Notes under the pieces: model-generated | Told to the model about the DNA's origin: nothing | Databases searched by the model: none | Seen by the model: only the letters and a program-made list of their open reading frames with translations | Program-made: the position numbers and the translations under genes | NCBI GenBank assembly: GCA_027475525.1 | Contig: JAMWFC010000131.1 | Span: forward strand, 124,001-188,000 | Length of the DNA: 64,000 bases | DNA from: Macrolepiota albuminosa | Taxonomy: Eukaryota > Basidiomycota > Agaricomycetes > Agaricales > Agaricaceae | Direction: 5' to 3' | Part shown: positions 1 through 9,033 of the stretch, piece after piece | Position numbering within the stretch: the stretch's first letter is position 1 | Layout of the letters: each line of letters begins with the position of its first letter

Positions 1-560
1 ATCAATACCTCATCCTTCTCATCAGGGACTTAGTTGACTGCCTCAGAAGTGCAAAGGTTTATACAAAGATCAATCTCTAATCAGGATATAACAAAGTCCA
101 CATTGCCCTGGGACACAAATGGAAGATAGCATTCTGTAAATGCTATGGGCTCTTTGAATACTTAGTTATGCCCTTTGAAATGACCAATGCCCCCAAGTCC
201 CAATGCAACCTGGCCTCCAGGAGTGAGAAAAGGCACAGCACCTCCTGGAAGGCATTGTACAGACACTAGAGTAAGATGAAATCAGCATAGAGCAAGGCAG
301 CTACCCATAAGACATTCACCAGGCCATTGTTTAACACACTACACATGGAGAGGTGCACTCTAGAACCAGGCCAGCACTTACAGGTAGTGTGTCTTCTTCA
401 CCAACAAAGAATACTACCTCCAACTAATCATCTCCTTTAAAGATATTGGGTCTATGTAAGGGTGACCTCTGAAGGCTATGGCTCAGTCACAGAGCTGGCA
501 AGGAGAGATCCAAATATATTAATGTATATACTAGTAATATCACAATAACTACTTACCTGG
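1..560 (+). pseudogene. Decayed Ty3/gypsy reverse transcriptase fragment
   Basis: Translation in shifting plus-strand frames gives recognisable Ty3/gypsy RT blocks: a DLVDCLRSAKVYTKINL-like stretch (family LVDRLRGAKVFTKLDL), then [19 protein letters not shown] (family W.TAFRTRYGSFE.LVMPFGLTNAP), and near 390-440 CVFFTNKEYYLQLIIS, matching the strand after the YxDD box. Stops and frame changes interrupt it, and the YxDD box itself is not legible. It is a relict, unrelated in detail to the two intact LTR elements further on, and it is cut by the window edge. Confidence 0.7.
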
Positions 561-1092
561 CAGATGGAGATCTAAAAAAAACGAGCCTAAGAATTCCCTA
601 TGCCAGGACTGATGCTTCTGAGGCCTCAGAAGCATGAAAAACAACTGTACAGGACAACAAAATAGTAAAAACTTGGAAATTGCCTAAATAAGTGATTATA
701 CAAGCAAGGCAGGAAAACTCTGGCTTATATAAGCTGTCTGTGTGCAGTGTTGAAGGGGCCTCACTTGTCTGAGTGATAACTAGAGAACTAGAGTACCTTA
801 GAGGCTAAAAGTAGTACTCATAAATAGAGTTGAAAGAATAAAAGCAGTAAGCTGAAAAAATGCAGAAAGAAATAAGGAAATGAATGAAGAAAGAAGGAAG
901 TGTAAGGAGTTCCCTGACAGTCTGCCTAGTAAGAATTTGCTGGCTGCCATTGTAAATAATAGAAAGATCAACTTTGTAAACTGTTTTTTATTCTATTTTA
1001 ATTACCATTAAAAGAGAGAAAAGGGAGATTTTGTATCTACATGTTAAAGAACTAGTTCATGTATATAACCAGACAAGAGTTAAATTACATTT
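561..1092. other. Non-coding relict, probably 3' part of the decayed retroelement
   Basis: No coding region is seen. A TATA-like string (cttatataagc) lies near 724, and a purine tract (aaagagagaaaagggaga, about 1012-1029) like a polypurine tract precedes a TGTATCTACATG start near 1032 that could be an LTR edge. The NLR reading frame begins immediately to the right, so the relict abuts or truncates the 3' end of that gene. Confidence 0.35.
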
Positions 1093-4000
1093 CTAACTAC
1101 TTCCAAATGCTTCTTTCCTGACTTTCAACACTTCTTCAAGATTCTCAGCTTCCTCTAGTTTTCCACCTTTTCTGAATGTTGCAGCAAGGTTAGACATGGC
1201 TTGGATAGTGTCTGGATGACTGCTTCCAAATGCTTCTTTCCTGACTCTCAACACTTCTTGTTGAAGTTTCTCAGCTTCTTCCAGTTTTCCACCTTGCCAA
1301 AATGTTGCAGCAAGGTTAGACATGGCTTGGATAGTGTTTGGATGACTGCTTCCAAATGCTTCTTTCCTGACTCTCAACACTTCTTGTTCAAGTTTCTCAG
1401 CTTCTTCCAGTTTTCCACCTTTTCTGAATATTGTAGCAAGGTTAGACATGGCTTGGATAGTGTCTGGATGACTGCTTCCAAATGCTTCTTTCCTGACTCT
1501 CAACACTTCTTGTTGAAGTTTCTCAGCTTCTTCCAGTTTTCCACCTTGCCCAAATGTTGTAGCAAGGTTAGACATGGCTTGGATAGTGTCTGGATGACTG
1601 CTTCCAAATGCTTCTTTCCTGACTCTCAACACTTCTTGTTCAAGTTTCTCAGCTTCTTCCAGTTTTCCACCTTCCCCAAATGTTGCAGCAAGGTTAGACA
1701 TGGCTTTGATAGTGTCTGGATGACTGCTTCCAAATGCTTCTTTCCTGACTCTCAACACTTCTTGTTGAAGTTTCTCAGCTTCTTCCAGTTTTCCACCTTC
1801 CCCAAATGTTGCAGCAAGGTTAGACATGGCTTTGATAGTGTCTGGATGACTGCTTCCAAATGCTTCTTTCCTGACTCTCAACACTTCTTGTTGAAGTTTC
1901 TCAGCTTCTTCCAGTTTTCCACCTTGCCCAAATGTTGTGCTTCTTTCCTGACTCTCAACACTTCTTGTTGAAGTTTCTCAGCTTCTTCCAGTTTTCCACC
2001 TTGCCCAAATGTTGCAGCAAGGTTAGACATGGCTTGGATAGTGTTTGGATGACTGCTTCCAAATGCTTCTTTCCTGACTCTCAACACTTCTTGTTCAAGT
2101 TTCTCAGCTTCTTCCAGTTTTCCACCTTACTGCTTCCAAATGCTTCTTTCCTGACTCTCAACACTTCTTGTTCAAGTTTCTCAGCTTCTTCCAGTTTTCC
2201 ACCTTTTCTGAATGTTGCAGCAAGGTTAGACATGGCTTGGATAGTGTCTGGATGACTGCTTCCAAATGCTTCTTTCCTGACTCTCAACACTTCTTGTTGA
2301 AGTTTCTCAGCTTCTTCCAGTTTTCCACCTTGCCAAAATGTTGCAGCAAGGTTAGACATGGCTTGGATAGTGTCTGGATGACTGCTTCCAAATGCTTCTT
2401 TCCTGACTCTCAACACTTCTTGTTGAAGTTTCTCAGCTTCTTCCAGTTTTCCACCTTGCCAAAATGTTGCAGCAAGGTTAGACATGGCTTTGATAGTGTC
2501 TGGATGACTGCTTCCAAATGCTTCTTTCCTGACTCTCAACACTTCTTGTTGAAGTTTCTCAGCTCCTTCCAGTTTTCCACCTTGCCCAAATGTTGCAGCA
2601 AGGTTAGACATGGCTTGGATAGTGTCTGGATGACTGCTTCCAAATGCTTCTTTTCTGACTTTTAACACTTCTTGTTGAAGTTTCTCAGCTTCTTCCAGTT
2701 TTCCACCTTGCCAAAATGTTGCAGCAAGGTTAGACATGGCTTTGATAGTGTCTGGATGACTGCTTCCAAATGCTTCTTTCCTGACTCTCAACACTTCTTG
2801 TTGAAGTTTCTCAGCTTCTTCCAGTTTTCCACCTTGCCCAAATGTTGCAGCAAGGTTAGACATGGCTTTGATAGTGTCTGGATGACTGCTTCCAAATGCT
2901 TCTTTTCTGACTTTTAACACTTCTTGTTGAAGTTTCTCAGCTTCTTCCAGTTTTCCACCTTGCCAAAATATTGCAGCAAGGTTAGACATGGCTTGGATAG
3001 TGTCTGGATGACTGCTTCCAAATGCTTCTTTTCTGACTCTCAATACTTCTTGTTCAAGATCTTCAGCTTTTTCCAGTTTTCCACCTTGCCAAAATGTTGC
3101 AGCAAGGTTAGACATAGCTTCAATAGTGGCTGGATGACTGTTTCCATATGTTTCTTTTCTGACTCTCAACACTTCTTGTTCAAGATCTTCAGCTTGTTCT
3201 AGTTTTTCACTTTTTCTGAATGTTGCAGCAAGGTTAGACATGGCTTCGATAGTGTCTGGATGACTGCTTCCAAATGCTTCTTTTCTGACTTTCAAGACTT
3301 CTTGTTCAAAATCCTCAGCTTGCTCCAGTTTTCTACTCTCTCTCAATGTTGCAGCAAGGTTAGACATAGCTTCAATAGTATCTGGATGCCTGTTTCCATA
3401 TACTTCTTTCCTGACTTTCAACACTTCTTGTTCAAGATCCTCAGCTTGCTCCAGTTTTCCATTTATTCTGAATGTTTCAGCAAGGTTAGACATGACCTGT
3501 ATAGTAATTAAATGGCTATTTCCTAGGTCTCTCTTATGCTTTTCAAGCACTTTCCACTGAAGGTATTCTGCACCTGTATAGTAATTAAATGGCTATTTCC
3601 TAGGTCTCTCTTATGCTTTTCAAGCACTTTCCACTGAAGGTATTCTGCATCATTCCAAAAGTGTGCAGTACAAAAAATGTTGATAAGTTTTTCTGCTAAT
3701 TCATAATTCTCATATTCATAATTTAGATGAGTTATCAATACCTTTACATGCAGTACCCATTGAGCTGCATCCTCATATGACAATTTTTTATCTCCTAAAC
3801 AATAAAACAGTTGTTGTACACATTTCTTTGCTTTTTTCTGCTCTTCTGATAATAATGATTGAAAAGCCCAACTATGAGCAAGTGAGTGAATTTCTAACAG
3901 CATGACTCCTTTTTCTTTTATTTCCACCAATGAATATGATCTGAGCATTTCAACTGCTTCTTCAAGTAATTTATTACTCCACTTTTTATCATCTGTTACA

Positions 4001-6334
4001 AACTTTTGAAGAAGGTTTTCTAATTCTTGAATGTCCACCTCATGAATATCAGAAAGCTTTTTCCAAGCTCTTTCCAGAATTGATATAGGTATCTTAGTAT
4101 GGTGTAATACACCACATAACATAAGAAGTGCTTTTGCTTGTTCATTTAGCTTCTGATAGCTGAGATTCCATGTGGCAAAAACAGAAAGCTGATAGTTATC
4201 AATCATCTGATTTACTGTTGTTGCCATATATCTCGCTTTATCTTCTCTGAACCTTTTCAGATACTGCTTTACTTCAATGTATTGATTGTAACGGAGATAG
4301 CTCCCTGCTTGAATAATAGCTAATGCTAAATAGCCCAGTTCTTGAACAAGCTCCTTCACAGCTTCTTCCTCAGTTTTTTGCCTCTGACTAGCTTTATAAA
4401 AAGCTTCCAATGAATCTTCAGCTATCAACTCTCCAATTTTATAATGATTTTCAGGTGCACACATTTGTGATGCCTCATTTCTGCTTGTTATAATAATATT
4501 TCCATGACTGCATGTTGGAAAAAAGTCTTGCAAAATAACATCAGGATCATCAGCATTGTCAAAAAGCATCAACCATTCTTTTTGTTGGTAACAAAGCCAT
4601 GTAAGAGCAGCAGCAGGTGTTGTATCAGACAAATTAGCACTTTGAGCAAGTAAAGTCAAAAACTGTTCAATTGATGCTTTGGAGCTAGCATCTATCATAT
4701 ATATAGAAGAAAATCTAGTTGACTAAATTAAATCATAACATAGAGAAAATGAAACAGTTTTCATACCTGTTTTTAAAGTCATGACAAAATTGCCGTGCAA
4801 TTTGTGTTTTTCCAGCTCCACCCAAGCCATGTAGCACACAACGCTGCTGCACTTGCATTTTTAATGAAGATTGAAGAGGATCAAAACACTTGCTCCACCC
4901 AAGCCATGTAGCACACAACGCTGCTGCACTTGCATTTTTAATGAAGATTGAAGAGGATCAAAACACTTCTTAAGATGCAACAAAATGTCTGCTCTGCCAG
5001 TGAACAGTGGAGATGGAGGAGGAACAATAGGAAGAAGAACTGGTCCAAGTATATGAGAAGGTGTTTGTTTATCAGAAAGGCTTGTAGCCAGAGTTTCACC
5101 ACCTAATAAATATCAGGAAATCATTCATTCAATTGAGATTAAGCAACTACTTACTAAGAACCCCAAGAGTGGTCTGTTGAAAACAATTATATAAAATCTT
5201 TTTAAGACCATTCAATTTCTCTGTAACTTCGGTCTTCTGCAAATAAGACTGAGAGTGTGCTTTAATTTCTCCCTGCCTATTCCAATCATCCATAGCCACC
5301 GTTTGAAGCCCTTGTTCTACATTAAGTCTGTAAAACAGGCCAGGCATTTGCAAATAGTCCTTCTTAAGACCCTCAGCTATTTCTTCACAATCAGTAGCTA
5401 TCTGAAAAAGAAGTTTTGTCATTTTTTGGCCAATCACGTTGGTGGGCTTCCAGGAAACATGACCAGTTTGCCCTGCTCCTATACTAACCAAACATGCCAC
5501 TGGTTGAAAAGAACCAAAAACCATTACAGCTTCTTTTATAACAAGGCGAGTTGGATTGCTGCAGCGCAAACCTGCACCTACAAAGGTCTCATAGACTCCA
5601 CCAGATTTAATAGACAGAGGTTTGAAAAGTTGAGGAGTAGCAGTGGTGGCACGGGCAGCTTGCACCACTGTACAATTATAGCCTGGATTGGCAGATACCC
5701 CATAGGTTCTGAAGATCCGAGGTGTCATATTGGCAGAAGGAAGAGCCACCACAAAACTTTAAGGTGATGGCATTGTCAGCTGAGAAATAGAAATGAAAAA
5801 AAAACGTCAGTACCTTCTGCAGAGTGGATCATCCTCTTCCATCAAGACATCCTCTGGAAACCCAGCAGATCGTAAGATACCTTTCATGCCCGACTCAAAA
5901 ACAGTTGCCTTGAACTTCCCATTCCGTGCATTCCATTTCTTGGCATCGGAGTAGACCTCCCGGCTGAACAAGACATACTTCTCAATAGCCAGGTCAATGG
6001 GCATACGGAGTCGACCGAGCATCAATGCAATTACCCTGACACATCATTGAATATTCGACTTCATAGTGATGCTTTGTCACATACCCTCCTGTTCCAGCTC
6101 CACCGATTATATCGAAATAATCACAAGGCTTAGGCAGAGATTGAGCGTTCTCCAGGTGCATTAGACGAAACATGATTTCTCGGAGAATAATAAGCTCAGA
6201 AAGTCCACGTACACCACCGTCATCTGGATGATCATTCCGATAACATTAGTAATCGCGATTCACAGTCAAAAGAGCATACCCAAAGATAACATCCTCAACC
6301 CACGTTGTTTTTGGTCTGTCTTGATATTCTGCAT
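1093..6334 (-). CDS. NLR-type protein: patatin-like, NB-ARC, TPR repeats
   Basis: This is a fungal NOD-like receptor architecture. Inferred exons (minus strand): 6334-6280, 6223-6085, 6035-5814, 5756-5155, 5102-4767, 4714-1093. The ATG at 6332-6334 fits the usual patatin start. The patatin-like domain (about residues 12-290) shows LSLDDGGVRGLSEL, DYFDIIGGAGTGG, MLGRLRMP and FRTYGV. The NB-ARC shows P-loop GLGGAGKTQIA, Walker B WLMLFDNADD, GNIIITSRN and an LGYLALAI box. About 18 TPRs of 42 residues (motif HPDTI.AMSNLAATF) follow. Four 77-base tandem duplications (1861, 2052, 3495, 4815) interrupt the frame. With one copy of each removed, the splice phases agree and the frame totals 1,556 codons including stop. 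The expected patatin Ser and Asp are absent (see findings). Family members are proposed sensors in self/non-self recognition and cell death; the role here is inference. Confidence 0.85.
1861..2014. repeat. Exact 77-base tandem duplication (1861-1937 / 1938-2014)
   Basis: Copy 2 begins directly after copy 1. It breaks the TPR frame of the NLR. Length and abruptness match the other 77-base joints in the window. Confidence 0.9.
2052..2205. repeat. Exact 77-base tandem duplication (2052-2128 / 2129-2205)
   Basis: Second joint within the TPR array; creates a frameshift between two otherwise regular 126-base units. Confidence 0.9.
3495..3648. repeat. Exact 77-base tandem duplication (3495-3571 / 3572-3648)
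   Basis: Lies between the NB-ARC-distal helical region and the first TPR of the NLR. Removing one copy joins the two halves in frame. Confidence 0.9.
4815..4968. repeat. Exact 77-base tandem duplication (4815-4891 / 4892-4968)
   Basis: Duplicates the codons just before and into the P-loop of the NLR NB-ARC domain and shifts the frame; one copy restores a normal GLGGAGKT context. Confidence 0.9.
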
Positions 6335-6475
6335 GGGGGCGTCAATCGTACTTGAACAAAGGAAGGAAAGAATACGCTTTCTCACATCGAATGATTCATG
6401 ACACAAAGCTGTTCTCGCGCTTGGGCCTTCGTTCACACCCTCGAAATAGTAACACTGTGATTGTGAGATGAAGAT
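6335..6475. other. 5' flank of the NLR gene
   Basis: No ORF. It would hold the promoter of the minus-strand NLR. No clear TATA or other element seen. It ends at the assembly gap. Confidence 0.4.
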
Positions 6476-6575
6476 NNNNNNNNNNNNNNNNNNNNNNNNN
6501 NNNNNNNNNNNNNNNNNNNNNNNNNNNNNNNNNNNNNNNNNNNNNNNNNNNNNNNNNNNNNNNNNNNNNNNNNNN
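6476..6575. other. Assembly gap, 100 N
   Basis: Exactly 100 undetermined bases, the conventional filler for a gap of unknown size. The gap replaces the outer part of the left LTR of element 1: the right LTR is 953 bases, the left has 220, so about 733 bases of LTR would be missing if the two are the same length. Confidence 0.95.
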
Positions 6576-6795
6576 CCCCGACTTCATCAATCGTTGATCG
6601 CTGCCTTGTCACCGCGCGTTTACTGCTGTGCTAGCTGGGTTTGGCCAGTTTTCATAAGTTTTGGGTTTGGGTTTTTGTGAGTCTGCCCATGTCTACAGTT
6701 TTCGACTTAACGCTTACAGTTTTCAGCGCTTTTCAGGGTATATTGGGACTATATTTCGACTCTTATTGTCTGCCTCGTATGAGGCAGACGTATCA
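6576..6795 (-). repeat. Element 1 3' LTR (inner 220 bases only)
   Basis: Matches 16303-16522 base for base by eye. It ends at TATCA (LTR terminus TG..CA read on the minus strand). A hairpin with arms GTCTGCCTC/GAGGCAGAC and a 4-base loop sits just inside the terminus. Confidence 0.9.
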
Positions 6796-6815
6796 CCTCC
6801 CCCTCACTTAGATAC
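6796..6815 (-). promoter_or_regulatory. Polypurine tract of element 1
   Basis: Directly beside the LTR end; on the minus strand it reads GTGAGGGGGAGG running into LTR TGATACG, the expected plus-strand primer position. Confidence 0.7.
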
Positions 6816-6832
6816 TGACTGTCCTCAGTCAG
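6815..6832. promoter_or_regulatory. Perfect palindrome beside the 3' LTR (element 1)
   Basis: CTGACTGTCCTCAGTCAG, 7-base arms and 4-base loop. Its core (6816-6831) lies 20 bases inside the LTR and recurs with the same spacing in element 2 (25854-25869). Function unknown. Confidence 0.8.
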
Positions 6833-7004
6833 CATAGGTAGCTTGGTGAGTCCGGCTTTCTAGATCCTCGATTCTTCCCCGAAATAAATTTTTCTCCTAT
6901 CAGTAGGTAGAAAAAAAATAAATTTTCTTGTCCCTCTTCGTTTTTACTGCTCGATCGGATCCGTATAGTCTTTTTAAGACAGACTTATCCGTTCGTGTCA
7001 CAGT

Positions 7005-8290
7005 ATGGCTCCTAACGCCCCCACCGCTCCTCGTAAAATGACGACTGCCAAAACTCGGCCTCAGGTGGTTATCACAACTCCGCCTCCCAAACCCGCTGCT
7101 ACCCCCGTGCTTGCTATGCCAGGCCCTCCCGACTTCTACGGCATGCTTCAGCGTGCTGTGAAACGGGATGCAAACAAGGTCATTACTTCCGTTTGGAAGC
7201 TTCCCTTGTTTGCGGAGGCTGCCGCAGGACTTTGTTCTACGGTCAAGGCCTTCCCAGGCACTCCTGCTGACAGGGCTCGTTTCTTGGGTAGTATTGGCTG
7301 GGTGCGTCTCTCTCTCTCTTTCCCCTATTCCTTCTCTGACCTCTCTTCTCAGCGGTTTGCCGACGAAACCTTTTATCCCCGGCTCTCTGACCAGAAAGTC
7401 CTCTGTGAGGCATTTTCTGGTGTTCTGCCATTACTAGATCGCAGTGCCGGCGAAGAGTCCAGTGACATTAAGGCATTCTTTTCGTTTGCTGATGCCATCA
7501 TTGTTCTTGGCGAACAACGGCGTGAGCAGCACAGAAAAGAACTTGAGGAGGTACGTCCTCGTTCTCTTTCCATTCCTACTTCTTTCCTTTCCTCCTTTCC
7601 AGGCACGTCGTCGAGCTCAAGATAAGGATGTCGAGATGCTCGGTATGCCCGTCCCCCGCCCCGTCAAGCGCCGTGCTAACGTAAGTCCTAGCTCGCAAGC
7701 TCGACCTCGTCGCTCGTCGTCTTGACACACTGACTATTTCTCTTATCCCTCCTCAGGCCGAGCCCGAGGGGAAACCAAGGGCAAAGAAACTCAAGGTGCA
7801 TCCATCACTTGGTGCGTTCCCTTTGTTATCTTTCATTGTCCCTTTTCCCATCCTTCTTGTTACTCAGCTAGCCATGTGCCTGGTAGCGAGGCAGCGCTGG
7901 CGCTACTTTCCGAGGTGGACCAGGTCCTGGATGCGGTCCAACTGGCTGACGACGACGACTCCGTTCGTCAAGCTGAACTTCAGAGGCACTGCGACGCGGT
8001 CGACGTAGCTGCACAGCTTCAACTTTACCAGCTTGACATCGTGCTGCAGACCTTCAAGATGATCTCTGAACGCCGTGCACGTCTCAGCAAGGTTCTTGGT
8101 CCCTCTGAGGTTGACCAAGCTGGCTCGTTGCTCCACGCGCTTCAGGTCTCTTTGCCAGTATGTCCTTACTTCTTTTCCATTGTCAGGTCTTATTACTTTT
8201 CTGTTTGATTCGCAGTCCGGTAACGACGACTCTGATATTGAGTTTCAGGACCTTCCGCAAGACGGAGCCGAAGACGCCGTGGCGGTATAA
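7005..8290 (+). CDS. Opposite-strand spliced gene in element 1, unknown function
   Basis: A six-exon model in continuous phase: 7005-7301, 7353-7550, 7603-7680, 7757-7811, 7868-8157, 8216-8290, introns 51, 52, 76, 56 and 58 bases, all GT..AG. It gives 330 residues starting at the ATG at 7005, preceded by an A-rich TATA-like stretch (6910-6925). The product has a Pro/Thr-rich N-terminus, a helical middle, a basic segment near residues 174-210 (KRRAN, PRAKKLKV) that could be a nuclear localisation signal, and an acidic tail (SGNDDSDIEFQDL). No cysteine cluster or known domain is recognised. It runs opposite to gag-pol in the slot between pol and the 3' LTR, and is CpG-rich unlike the neighbouring pol. 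The model is by eye; a transcript would settle it. Confidence 0.65.
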
Positions 8291-9033
8291 AAGACTTCCC
8301 CGTTGCAAACACCGGTTCTGTGTTTGCTTAGTTTAGTCTTAGTCTAATCCCCTCCTTCCTCAATCTCGTGTACCCCAATAATATCCCTTTGAACCGAAAC
8401 AATCACAATTTTAAGTCTCTTTTAAAACCGATGTTTTGCTTCGTCTGCCAGAATATTACTTTAGCTCTCCCCCCGGGTTCGAACTCTTGAACTGGTGCAA
8501 CGTGCTTTTTGCTCCCTTCAACATTTTGTTCTCCCCTGAGGTTTGAACACGCATGCGCTGGTACCTTGCGCTTAGTTCGTTCTTCCCTCAGTTTTCGACT
8601 TATACGTCGACTGCTTTAGCCAACGTTCTTAGCGCTTTACTGGGTTCGAACGAGCGCGTTGGCACCCTTATGCCCATGTCTATTTAGAACTTTTTGTCCT
8701 TTGACTAGTTTCGAACGCGTGCGTTGCCATATCGTGCAAACGCGCGGCTCTTACTTAAGTCACGGACTGGGCTCCTCCTTTGTTAAGTTATAACTTAGTC
8801 CCAATGCTAACATTGACACTCTTGTGCCCCTGTTCTATTGGAAACTTAGTTAGTTTGTTGGCTTAAATCAAGGATTTTTCCTGCATCTGAGTGGTGGCTA
8901 GCCTGATCAGACTAGTACCCTCCTTGAGTGATCCTCTCTACCACCCACACCCTTTTCTCCTTATACTGTTAAATCCAGAATAAGCCTGAGCTATTTTTAT
9001 TTCTTTAGAAATATATGTCATCTTTCTGGATTT
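8291..9033. other. Non-coding spacer with degenerate ~60-base repeats
   Basis: Lies between the ends of the two convergent genes of element 1. No ORF. A degenerate unit built on TTCGAAC/TTTGAAC followed by a GCGYTGGYACC-like string occurs at about 8478, 8541, 8644 and 8709, with a weaker TTTTCGACTT copy near 8593. Confidence 0.55.

Larger units (their letters stand above)
1093..3560 (-). repeat. TPR-coding tandem array, 126-base period
   Basis: About 18 units of 126 bases encode 42-residue TPRs of kinesin-light-chain type. The first four (toward 3500) are diverged; the rest are near-identical, differing at a handful of codons. Copy number is uncertain because two 77-base assembly-type joints fall inside the array. 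Confidence 0.9.

Noticed and set aside
1201..3511. Plus-strand ORFs opposite the TPR array (FLSFFQFST-type repeats)
   Set aside because: They are the antisense translation of a 126-base coding repeat; periodicity keeps the opposite frame open. The minus-strand frame has the TPR consensus.
1093..3560. Regular repeats as a CRISPR-like array
   Set aside because: No repeat/spacer structure; the whole unit is conserved and codes for TPRs in a eukaryotic gene.
5255..5767. 170-codon plus-strand ORF
   Set aside because: Shadow of the patatin-coding exon of the NLR.
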